DNA of 7,505 nt from an uncultured Chloroflexota bacterium (lineage in GTDB: Bacteria > Chloroflexota > Anaerolineae > Aggregatilineales > Phototrophicaceae). Positions 1-4,898 of the stretch are shown piece after piece. The DNA lies in assembly GCA_937870805.1 (NCBI GenBank), contig CALMZT010000649.1:1-7505 (forward strand), in the 5' to 3' direction. Made by a program: the position numbers and the translations under genes. The notes under the pieces were generated by a model that worked only from the letters and a program-made list of their open reading frames with translations, was not told the origin of the DNA and did no database searches. How positions within the stretch are numbered: the stretch's first letter is position 1; every line of letters begins with the position of its first letter.

Positions 1-208
1 AACCGGGCTGCATTTTGTCAATTTCAGGCATCCCCGTACCAATGACGATGGAACACGCCGAACCCGGTGGTGTAAGCTGGACAACGCGCAAGCCTTTAGC
101 GGGGTTCACGTCAACGTCCACGTTAAATCCGAGCTTTTCAACGTAAAAGGCTTTGGCGCGGTCAACATCGGTAACAGGAATCGGCACAAGCTCAAGTTTC
201 ATCTGCAT
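1..208 (-). CDS. VOC-family (glyoxalase/bleomycin-resistance fold) protein, N-terminal part
   Basis: The minus strand reads MQMKLELVPIPVTDVDRAKA, then FYVEKLGFNVDVDV, and stays open to the window edge, so about 69 residues are visible and the C-terminus is missing. The pattern 'V-x-D-V-D-R-A-K-A-F-Y-x-x-x-L-G-F' is the usual first beta-alpha-beta unit of vicinal-oxygen-chelate proteins, which include glyoxalase I, dioxygenases and fosfomycin/bleomycin resistance proteins. These normally bind a metal between paired modules. The start at 208 is supported by AGGAG (218-222) nine bases upstream; the third codon is also ATG. It lies downstream of the DHFR-like gene on the same strand, about 113 bases away with a hairpin between, so co-transcription is possible but not shown. 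The substrate cannot be deduced from this fragment. Confidence 0.85.
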   Translation of the reverse strand, partial: MQMKLELVPIPVTDVDRAKAFYVEKLGFNVDVDVNPAKGLRVVQLTPPGSACSIVIGTGMPEIDKMQPG

Positions 209-265
209 CGTTTGATGCTCCTGTATGTATTCTATAAAAGACGGTTCAGTGCATGTTGGCAGAGC

Positions 266-302
266 GGGGACTGCCTGTCCAATCGAAACAGGCGGCAGCC
301 CC
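266..302 (-). terminator. Hairpin 3' of the DHFR-like gene, possible terminator or attenuator
   Basis: GCCTGT (273-278) pairs with ACAGGC (288-293), and the stem continues after a small bulge with CT/AG and GGGG/CCCC (266-269 with 299-302). It begins about 20 bases after the stop of the DHFR-like gene, in its direction of transcription. No U-tract follows on the minus strand, so intrinsic termination is uncertain; it could instead protect the mRNA 3' end. Confidence 0.4.
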
Positions 303-321
303 GACAGCTTGGCAATCAAAT

Positions 322-921
322 CTACTTGACGACGCTGTACGTCAGATGGGTGACACCGGGAGCTTGAACAACCTTAGTGATTTTCAGTTCAATGGGCGCT
401 GTACCCAGATGGTCGAACATGCTGATCCCTTCACCGAGCAGGACGGGTACGAGGTCGATGTGGATTTCGTCCAACAATCCCAAGCGGATCACCTGCTGTA
501 ACACATTCGGGGAGGCAACCACAACGTTCTTGTCCCCGGCGATTTCCTTTGCCTTCTTGATGGCGCTCTCAACGCCGTCGGTGACAAACGTAAACGGTGA
601 GCCTTCTTTGTTGACCCCTTCCTGCGGAGGGTGATGCGTCACGACGACGACAGGGATGTTCAGGGGATGTTTGCCGCCCCATGCGCCAGCCACATCGAAC
701 AGTCTCCGTCCCGTTACCAGCGCGCCATTTGCGTTCATCGCATCCTGAAACATCTCGGCACTTTCTTCCGAGACTTTAAGCGAAAGATCGTGTTCGCCTG
801 AGATCATTGTAAAATCAGTATCGCCTTTATACATCCACGCAAAGAGACGATCAACCTCATCGTTGGGACCAGCCACAAAACCATCCAGCGACATTGAGAA
901 CCCTGTACTGACTTTTCCCAT
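322..921 (-). CDS. Dihydrofolate-reductase-family protein (RibD C-terminal domain-like)
   Basis: This 199-residue protein has the layout of the small stand-alone RibD-C/DHFR-like reductases. It has an N-terminal strand with SLDGFVAGPN (residues 11-20), GALVTGRRLFD (66-76) where family members usually have a 'GRxTxE'-type segment, VVVASPNVLQQV (133-144) in the nucleotide-binding region, and GLLDEIHIDLVPVLLGEG (148-165) near the end. Members are presumed NAD(P)H-dependent reductases; few have a known substrate, and this is not expected to be the housekeeping folate enzyme. The frame is open up to a TTG at 975, but ATG 921 is preferred because AAAGGAG (929-935) lies seven bases before it and the fold starts there. 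It follows an AraC regulator on the same strand with a conserved operator-promoter between, so it is the likely target of that regulator. Confidence 0.88.
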   Translation of the reverse strand: MGKVSTGFSMSLDGFVAGPNDEVDRLFAWMYKGDTDFTMISGEHDLSLKVSEESAEMFQDAMNANGALVTGRRLFDVAGAWGGKHPLNIPVVVVTHHPPQEGVNKEGSPFTFVTDGVESAIKKAKEIAGDKNVVVASPNVLQQVIRLGLLDEIHIDLVPVLLGEGISMFDHLGTAPIELKITKVVQAPGVTHLTYSVVK

Positions 922-963
922 GCTCACGCTCCTTTGAGTGATCGTGCTTGTTAGAACATATGT

Positions 964-1002
964 ATGATAACTCAAATACAGGGATAGCGTCTTGTATAAA
1001 AT
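964..1002 (-). promoter_or_regulatory. AraC-type operator-promoter, copy 1 (before the DHFR-like gene)
   Basis: On the minus strand ATTTTATACAAGAC (1002-989) is followed after 19 bases by TATCAT (969-964), a plausible -10 element lying 42 bases before the start codon. The same arrangement recurs at 3620-3662 and 3808-3851. The -35 region has only a weak GAC match inside CAAGAC, as expected for a promoter that needs an activator bound next to RNA polymerase. The copy lies six bases beyond the regulator's TAG stop, so it is noncoding and its conservation must be at the DNA level. Operator role is inferred. Confidence 0.6.
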
Positions 1003-1008
1003 GGCAAG

Positions 1009-1776
1009 CTACTCCAACTGAGAGACGAGGGAATTCTCATCGACATATTCTGTTGAATGGGCACATGGCTGCCCATCTACATCGGCAGCAGGTTCAACAT
1101 GTTTAAGCTGCCTCATGCGCAGGATTTGTGCGGGGGTATATCCGACGAACTGCTTCAGCGATCTCGTCAGATGCGGCTGATCGAAATAGCCCAACTGATA
1201 AACCACGTCGAGGATTTGAACACCCTGTTCTAAGAGAGTTTCCGCCTGTTTAGCGCGTTCGACTTGTCGAATGTGGCTTTGCGTCAATCCAGTGGTTTGC
1301 AGGAAACGATGCCGAACCGTGCGTAGTGACATTTCCAGTACCTGATCCTGTAGTGCCGCGTCCACGACGGGATCACAAACCAGTATCTCATCACGCACGA
1401 GCCTGTCTATAAACGTTTCGACATTGTTAAAGTCAGGATACTGCCATGCCGACCCTTTGAGCCAGAACGATTTACTCGCCGCTTCAGGCAGAAGTGTCTC
1501 TGTTTCCAGGAGCTTTCTTGCGGGCAAATGGGGCATATACGTGCCCACTTTAAATCTGACCCAGAGAATCTCAGCCCCTTCGCCGTAAGACACCACACCC
1601 GATGTCGGCAACGCTCCCACAACGATTGGATGTAAGCGACCCTCATGTTTTGTAAAGACCATGTGCCAGTGGTTCTCGGCGGGACGCACAGCAGAACCAT
1701 CACACGTTGTCCAACCCTGTATGATCGTTTCTACGTAAGGCGAGTCCGATGATCTCTCCTCAAAGATAATGCTCAT
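1009..1776 (-). CDS. AraC-family transcriptional regulator (copy 1)
   Basis: This 255-residue protein has an N-terminal sensing domain (about 1-130) of the type beginning 'F-E-E-R-x-S-D-S-P-x-V-E-T-I', with the conserved LPEAASKSFWLKGSAWQ (96-112). A C-terminal AraC DNA-binding domain follows. The first helix-turn-helix is about 150-182 (SLRTVRHRFLQTTGLTQ...QVERAKQAETLL). The second is about 188-218 (ILDVVYQLGYFDQPHLTRSL, then VGYTPAQI), the family's most conserved part. The start is supported by AAGGGG eight bases upstream. It is a close paralog of the regulator at 3709-4530: by eye about 116 of the first 220 residues are identical without gaps. It probably activates the DHFR-like gene just downstream; the inducer is unknown. 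The last 30 or so residues are not conserved with the paralog. Confidence 0.92.
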   Translation of the reverse strand: MSIIFEERSSDSPYVETIIQGWTTCDGSAVRPAENHWHMVFTKHEGRLHPIVVGALPTSGVVSYGEGAEILWVRFKVGTYMPHLPARKLLETETLLPEAASKSFWLKGSAWQYPDFNNVETFIDRLVRDEILVCDPVVDAALQDQVLEMSLRTVRHRFLQTTGLTQSHIRQVERAKQAETLLEQGVQILDVVYQLGYFDQPHLTRSLKQFVGYTPAQILRMRQLKHVEPAADVDGQPCAHSTEYVDENSLVSQLE

Positions 1777-1816
1777 GCATCTGCCCCTTAGGTATCAGAG
1801 ATGATGTTATGGCTCA

Positions 1817-1847
1817 ATTATACCCGAATTTGAGCACATTCGTTCTA
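1817..1847 (-). promoter_or_regulatory. Promoter of AraC regulator copy 1, with box shared with copy 2
   Basis: A perfect TATAAT (1822-1817) lies 40 bases before the start codon. The upstream 19 bases and the preceding TAGAAC (1847-1842) match the promoter of the other AraC gene closely (GCTAGAAC, ATGT, CTCA, TTCG in the same order and spacing). There is no good TTGACA, which fits activator dependence or autoregulation. The -10 call is strong; the regulatory box is inferred from the two copies. Confidence 0.65.
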
Positions 1848-1931
1848 GCCAATCAAGCATGTACTTTAACGATTAATCACGGGCACGATTCATGTATCCA
1901 ATGATGCTATTTAATATGGCGTATGGGGAAT

Positions 1932-1991
1932 TGTAGGGGCGCACCTGCGTGTGCGCCCGATGGCGGGCAGACACGTTGGTCTGCCCCTACA
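1932..1991. repeat. REP doublet (REPIN-like): two hairpins with GTAG feet at the outer ends
   Basis: The first hairpin is GGGCGCAC (1937-1944), loop CTGCGT, GTGCGCCC (1951-1958). The second is GGGCAGAC (1965-1972), loop ACGTTG, GTCTGCCC (1979-1986). The pair is bracketed by TGTAGGGG (1932-1939) and CCCCTACA (1984-1991), a perfect outer inverted repeat. The arrangement resembles REP doublets, in which a GTAG tetranucleotide sits at the 5' foot of each hairpin. It begins about 45 bases past the stop of the DUF2277 gene. The remaining intergenic sequence to the AraC gene (1848-1931) shows nothing recognisable. Confidence 0.8.
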
Positions 1992-2036
1992 GACTTGTTC
2001 GTTCGCACTAGATTTACCTATGAGCCAAATGCTGCT

Positions 2037-2306
2037 TTACTTGGCGAACCGCTTCGCCGCCCGTAGGCGTGCCTTTGCAGCTTCTTCCGTGCGATTCTTC
2101 GGGGGCGTGTTCGTCTCCAGTGAATTGAGAAGCGTTCTGGAAACAGCAGCTATCGCGTCAACAGCAGCATAGAATGCCTCTTCGTTAGATTTCGACGGCT
2201 TGTTGAAGCCGCTCACCTTGCGCACGAATTGTAAGGCGGCAGCTTGAATCTCATCTTCTGTCACAGGCGGTTCGAAGTTGTAGAGCGTCTTGATATTGCG
2301 GCACAT
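2037..2306 (-). CDS. DUF2277 family small protein
   Basis: This 89-residue protein starts MCRNIKTLYNFEPPVTEDEI and continues with QAAALQFVRKVSGFNKPS, then a region rich in Ala, Arg and Lys (AAKARLRAAKRFAK at the end). The opening 'M-C-R-N-I-K-x-L-x-N-F-x-P-P' and the 'QFVRKxSGF-x-x-P-S' block are the hallmarks of the DUF2277 family, whose function is not known to me. The length is typical, so it is intact. GAGG lies eight bases before the start. It is a single gene with its own promoter upstream and a hairpin doublet downstream, and it separates the two AraC modules; nothing in the sequence ties it to them. Confidence 0.88.
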   Translation of the reverse strand: MCRNIKTLYNFEPPVTEDEIQAAALQFVRKVSGFNKPSKSNEEAFYAAVDAIAAVSRTLLNSLETNTPPKNRTEEAAKARLRAAKRFAK

Positions 2307-2349
2307 GAGCGTTACCTCGCGGTTTCAGTCACTGGCGTAGTTGGAACAA

Positions 2350-2378
2350 AGTATAGTCGCGGGTGCGCAAAAATCCAA
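2350..2378 (-). promoter_or_regulatory. Probable promoter of the DUF2277 gene
   Basis: TTGGAT (2378-2373) and TATACT (2355-2350) are spaced exactly 17 bases apart on the minus strand, 43 bases before the start codon. The -10 is a good match and the -35 a partial one (TTG conserved). This looks like a plain housekeeping promoter, unlike the activator-dependent ones in the AraC modules. Confidence 0.5.
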
Positions 2379-2410
2379 GAACATATTTTCTGATGAGCAG
2401 GTAGAGGAGA

Positions 2411-2437
2411 TGTAGGGGCGAACCTGTGTGTTCGCCC
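2411..2437. repeat. Single REP-like hairpin, 3' of the DUF1801 gene
   Basis: TGTAG (2411-2415) is followed by GGGCGAAC (2416-2423), loop CTGTGT, GTTCGCCC (2430-2437), an eight-base perfect stem. Compared with the copy at 1937-1958, one stem base pair changes from C-G to A-T with both sides altered. It ends 37 bases past the stop of the DUF1801 gene. Confidence 0.75.
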
Positions 2438-2473
2438 TTTAACACCGATCTGGAATTACAAGACGCGGAAGAT

Positions 2474-2818
2474 TTACAGCGAACTCGCCGCCTGTTGCAG
2501 AAGCTGTCCCAGGAGCGCGTAATCTACAGTTTGTCCCTTGCGGATTTTGATGGTCTTTCTGTCAGGGTCGCCAGGCTCAAACAAGCCTTCAGGCGCTTCG
2601 AGCGCTCTGGCATTAAAGATCGTGAAGCTCACCCATTCCTTTGCCGTGCCGAGCACTGCTGCATACTTGCCGTTCTTCAGGAAATGCGGTTTGCCATATT
2701 GGATGCGTTCCTCAACCTCTGGAACGGATTGTTGGACGATTTGCCGAAGCTGCGTAGAGACTTCGGCTTGCCATTCCTGCTTGATATTTTGAATGTAGTC
2801 GGTCACTTGTTGATTCAT
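2474..2818 (-). CDS. DUF1801 (YdhG-like) family protein
   Basis: This 114-residue protein begins MNQQVTDYIQNIKQEWQAEV. It carries the family core 'V-P-E-V-E-E-R-I-Q-Y-G-K-P-H-F' (about 33-47), then KYAAVLGTAKEWVSFTIF and a C-terminal RKTIKIRKGQTVDYALL block. DUF1801 proteins have a small alpha/beta fold sometimes annotated as iron-chaperone-like; no function is established for this member. Its ATG overlaps the stop of the upstream hydrolase as ATGA (2818-2815), and GGAG (2827-2830) lies eight bases before the start. It is therefore almost certainly translated from the hydrolase mRNA and controlled by the same promoter. Confidence 0.85.
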   Translation of the reverse strand: MNQQVTDYIQNIKQEWQAEVSTQLRQIVQQSVPEVEERIQYGKPHFLKNGKYAAVLGTAKEWVSFTIFNARALEAPEGLFEPGDPDRKTIKIRKGQTVDYALLGQLLQQAASSL

Positions 2819-3585
2819 GAGAAAAACTCCACCAGCACAGGCGCGAGCGCCTCAGCGGATACTTCGTGAGTCTGACCTTCGAGCGTGCGGTATTGTGCGC
2901 CGGGGATAGCGTTCGCAATCGCTTGCGCTGTCTCGCGCATGAATGCCGGACTCGCGCCACCATCCATGACCAGCGTAGGCACGTTGATCGCTGCCGCGCG
3001 CGCAGTGGGCACAGAGCCATCACCTAGGGCAGCAGCATCGTAGGCAAGTGTCGGCGCTACCGCTTCAAACCCCGGCCACATGGGTGCCTGTCGCATTCCA
3101 GCAACGGCTTCGGCAGGCATCCCGACCAGCGTCATGAAAAGCGCGATGGCATCCCCTCGCCTTCCATCTGAGAGAGTCTCCTTAAGCTGTTTAGTGTACT
3201 CCGCCCACTGCTGGCGTCCAAAGTTATAGGGTGCTTCATACAATGCTAACTTCTTGATGCTAGGGAGGCGATTTGCCGCCGCCATAGCCAGCGCTGCGCC
3301 AGAGGAAATACCGTACATGTAAGCTGATCCCCCAGCCTCGTTAATGAGGGCTTCAATATCTTCGATTTCACGCTCAACCGCATAGGGCGCTGTGTCGCCA
3401 CTTTCCCCGCGCCCACGACGATCATACATGTAGACCGTGAAGTGTTCCGCCAGCAGCGGAGCTAGTCCACCCATTGGACCGAAAGTGCGATGGCACATGG
3501 CGCCATCCACCAGGATAACTGCTGGACCCTGCCCTGACTTATCATATGCGATAGTCGTGCCGTCTTTTGAAGTGACTGTAGCCAT
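2815..3585 (-). CDS. Alpha/beta hydrolase (S-S-G nucleophile-elbow subfamily)
   Basis: This 256-residue alpha/beta-hydrolase has the early VILVDGAMCHRTFGP segment (oxyanion region, about 23-37), YDRRGRGESG (54-63) and a nucleophile elbow YGISSGAALA (91-100) with Ser94. The catalytic-histidine segment is LEGQTHEVS (235-243) with His240. The acid position is unusual: the strand reads PTLVMDGGASPAFM (203-216), without the usual 'GxxD' acid. Family enzymes hydrolyse esters, lactones or similar bonds; the substrate is unknown. The frame is open to 3615, but ATG 3585 is preferred because AGGAG (3593-3597) lies seven bases upstream and the fold begins there. It is downstream of a conserved AraC-type promoter and translationally coupled to the DUF1801 gene. 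Confidence 0.88.
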   Translation of the reverse strand: MATVTSKDGTTIAYDKSGQGPAVILVDGAMCHRTFGPMGGLAPLLAEHFTVYMYDRRGRGESGDTAPYAVEREIEDIEALINEAGGSAYMYGISSGAALAMAAANRLPSIKKLALYEAPYNFGRQQWAEYTKQLKETLSDGRRGDAIALFMTLVGMPAEAVAGMRQAPMWPGFEAVAPTLAYDAAALGDGSVPTARAAAINVPTLVMDGGASPAFMRETAQAIANAIPGAQYRTLEGQTHEVSAEALAPVLVEFFS

Positions 3586-3619
3586 GTTCGTTCTCCTGTT
3601 TAATTCGCTGAACATCTCT

Positions 3620-3662
3620 ATCGTAGCTCAGAACAACAGCGCGGTCTTGGATAAAAACGACA
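3620..3662 (-). promoter_or_regulatory. AraC-type operator-promoter, copy 2 (before the alpha/beta hydrolase)
   Basis: On the minus strand TGTCGTTTTTATCCAAGAC (3662-3644) is followed after 18 bases by TACGAT (3625-3620), a fair -10 lying 34 bases before the hydrolase start. It matches copy 3 (3808-3851) in all but one base of the first 19, and copy 1 more loosely. The likely regulator is the AraC protein encoded just upstream (3709-4530). Activation by it is inferred. Confidence 0.6.
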
Positions 3663-3672
3663 CTTCAAGAGC
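3628..3672 (-). pseudogene. Possible 3' end of a lost third AraC gene
   Basis: Read in the AraC frame, these bases give ALEVSFLSKTALLF and a TGA stop. This resembles residues 224-237 of the neighbouring AraC protein (AEQLSFLSKTAPPF), with about nine of 14 residues shared. It is followed at once by a promoter and an intact target gene, as the end of a regulator gene would be. It may therefore be all that remains of a regulator that once preceded the hydrolase. The alternative is that only the DNA operator, which overlaps this stretch, was duplicated; the two cannot be separated by eye. Confidence 0.4.
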
Positions 3673-3698
3673 CGTTTCGACAAGCGCTTGTGAAGTTT

Positions 3699-3773
3699 TT
3701 ATTGCATCTCAGCGGCTGGGTGAGAGATGAAGCCATCGAGGGTCACGAACGTTGATGCGATTACTTTTCTCAC
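3699..3773 (-). pseudogene. Truncated relic of a second DHFR-family (RibD-C-like) gene
   Basis: A GTG start (3773) with AGGAG (3780-3784) six bases upstream opens a 24-codon frame: VRKVIASTFVTLDGFISHPA, then AEMQ and TAA. 'RKVIASTFVTLDGFIS' is the typical first strand and loop of DHFR-family reductases and aligns without gaps with MGKVSTGFSMSLDGFVAGPN of the intact gene at 322-921. The remaining roughly 170 residues are missing, so the gene is broken. It overlaps the 3' end of the AraC gene in another frame and keeps its own operator-promoter (copy 3). A functional 24-residue peptide is conceivable but less likely than a deletion remnant. Confidence 0.75.
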
Positions 3774-4530
3774 GGGGGTCTCCTGTCGTTGTGAGTCGAA
3801 CATTCGCATCATAACTCAGGAAGGGAGGCGCGGTCTTGGACAAAAACGACAACTGCTCAGCATTATTCTGACGATAGATTTGAGCAGGCGTTTGCCCGAT
3901 GAAATACTTCAGAGAGGTTGTCAAATGGGACTGATCGAAATAGCCCACTTCATAAGTGGTATCGAGGATCGAGACGCCCTGCTGTAAAAGTGTCGTCGCA
4001 TAGCGAGCACGTTCGATTTGACGGGCTGAGCCCTGAGTCAATCCGGTGGCGCGCAAAAAGCGACGCTGTGCTGAACGTAATGAGAGGTCTCTCACTTGAC
4101 CATGCAGCGCCGCCTCTACGACAGGTTCACGCACCAGCAGACCATCACGCACCAGCCAGTTTATAAAGGTATCGGCGGTGTCATAGTCGGGAAACTGCCA
4201 CGCAGAACCGTTGAGCCAAAAAGATTTACTTGACGCTTCGGGCAGGTTCGCATCTCGATCCACGAAATTTTTTGCGGGCAGATGAGACATAAAGGTGCCA
4301 AATTTAAAAATAATGCCAAAATGTTCAGCATCTTCAGGGCAGTAGGCGGGTGTTGCCTTCGTCTCTGGACCTCGCACCGTGAGGGTCATTTTGCCCTGAT
4401 GTTTCGTCACGACCAGCGACCACTGGCTGATCGCCATCGAGGTAAATGAGCCAGCGCTCCGATTATTATTCCGCCAGATCGTTTCGACAAAAGGTGAATC
4501 TGAGGGTCTTTCCTCAAAGTCAAACAACAT
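3709..4530 (-). CDS. AraC-family transcriptional regulator (copy 2)
   Basis: This 273-residue paralog of the regulator at 1009-1776 has the same sensing domain start (FEERPSDSPFVETI) and the LPEASSKSFWLNGSAWQ block (96-112). The two helix-turn-helix units are at about 150-182 and 188-218 (ILDTTYEVGYFDQSHLTTSL, then IGQTPAQI). GAGG lies seven bases before the ATG. Similarity to copy 1 is gapless up to about residue 220. The tail after that (about 224-273) is encoded by DNA that also holds operator copy 3 and the start of the broken DHFR-like gene. At least the last 25 residues are therefore probably a by-product of lost or shifted boundaries rather than a domain. Likely target today: the alpha/beta hydrolase/DUF1801 pair. 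Confidence 0.9.
   Translation of the reverse strand: MLFDFEERPSDSPFVETIWRNNNRSAGSFTSMAISQWSLVVTKHQGKMTLTVRGPETKATPAYCPEDAEHFGIIFKFGTFMSHLPAKNFVDRDANLPEASSKSFWLNGSAWQFPDYDTADTFINWLVRDGLLVREPVVEAALHGQVRDLSLRSAQRRFLRATGLTQGSARQIERARYATTLLQQGVSILDTTYEVGYFDQSHLTTSLKYFIGQTPAQIYRQNNAEQLSFLSKTAPPFLSYDANVRLTTTGDPREKSNRINVRDPRWLHLSPSR
3808..3851 (-). promoter_or_regulatory. AraC-type operator-promoter, copy 3 (before the broken DHFR-like gene)
   Basis: On the minus strand TGTCGTTTTTGTCCAAGAC (3851-3833) is followed after 19 bases by TATGAT (3813-3808), a good -10 lying 34 bases before the GTG of the DHFR relic. It lies inside the 3' end of the AraC coding sequence, where it encodes LSFLSKT. It is nearly identical to copy 2 and has the same layout as copy 1. 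It may still be bound by the regulator although its own target is broken. Confidence 0.6.
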
Positions 4531-4592
4531 GCTTCTGCCTCTATGGATGGACTTAAAAATATCGGTATCTGCTTCGCAGGTACAATACCTTC

Positions 4593-4623
4593 ATTATACC
4601 ACGAACTGAGGACATCTGTTCTA
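4593..4623 (-). promoter_or_regulatory. Promoter of AraC regulator copy 2, with box shared with copy 1
   Basis: A perfect TATAAT (4598-4593), extended by TG to TGGTATAAT, lies 62 bases before the start codon. TAGAAC (4623-4618) precedes it by 19 bases, exactly as in the promoter at 1817-1847, and the bases between are largely conserved. This suggests one regulatory input, possibly autoregulation or cross-regulation, on both regulator genes. Confidence 0.65.
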
Positions 4624-4898
4624 GCGGAGCACGGGTTTCATCTGTGGATGTTGCCAATAATCAGGGGGATTAGAACGGTGAAAATGACAACTCTAGAGGG
4701 TTATTTTGAGCGTCTTCGCGAAGTTCAATCCTTGTGAAATTGCCAATGGGTGAAGGTTTTTCCAGTAGGGGCGCACCTCGACAGCCGATCCGCGCGCATG
4801 ATATTCCTCTAATGCGATTATTGCGTATTTTGCACGACAATAGGTGTCAGCCAGGTCAGTTTAACATAAAGAAAGTGACAGGAGGCAGCGAAAAGGAC
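4624..4898. other. Intergenic region between divergent genes; half REP-like element
   Basis: The region separates the AraC gene (minus) from the second hydrolase (plus). GTAGGGGCGCACCT (4765-4778) is the left half of the dispersed hairpin, but the pairing half is absent, so it is a decayed copy. CTTCGCGAAG (4713-4722) is a perfect ten-base palindrome of unknown meaning. AGGAGG (4880-4885) belongs to the hydrolase start. The open frames crossing the region (4543-4737 and the 5' extension from 4734) show no recognisable protein features. I cannot place a convincing plus-strand promoter or a copy of the AraC operator. Confidence 0.5.

Noticed and set aside
253..501. Plus-strand open frame of 82 codons
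   Set aside because: It runs antisense through the hairpin and the 3' end of the DHFR-like gene, has no ribosome site and no recognisable protein features.
322..921. Trimethoprim-target folate enzyme (folA)
   Set aside because: The SLDGFVAGPN start and the late DEIHIDLVPVLLGEG block fit the stand-alone RibD-C-like family rather than classical dihydrofolate reductase.
2426..2869. Plus-strand open frame of 147 codons
   Set aside because: It is antisense to the clearly recognisable DUF1801 gene and begins inside a REP-like hairpin.
4713..4722. CTTCGCGAAG palindrome as an operator
   Set aside because: It occurs once, is short and has no placed promoter beside it, so no role can be supported.
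4543..4737. Plus-strand open frame of 64 codons in the divergent intergenic region
   Set aside because: It crosses the well-supported promoter of the AraC gene on the other strand, lacks a ribosome site and resembles no known family.
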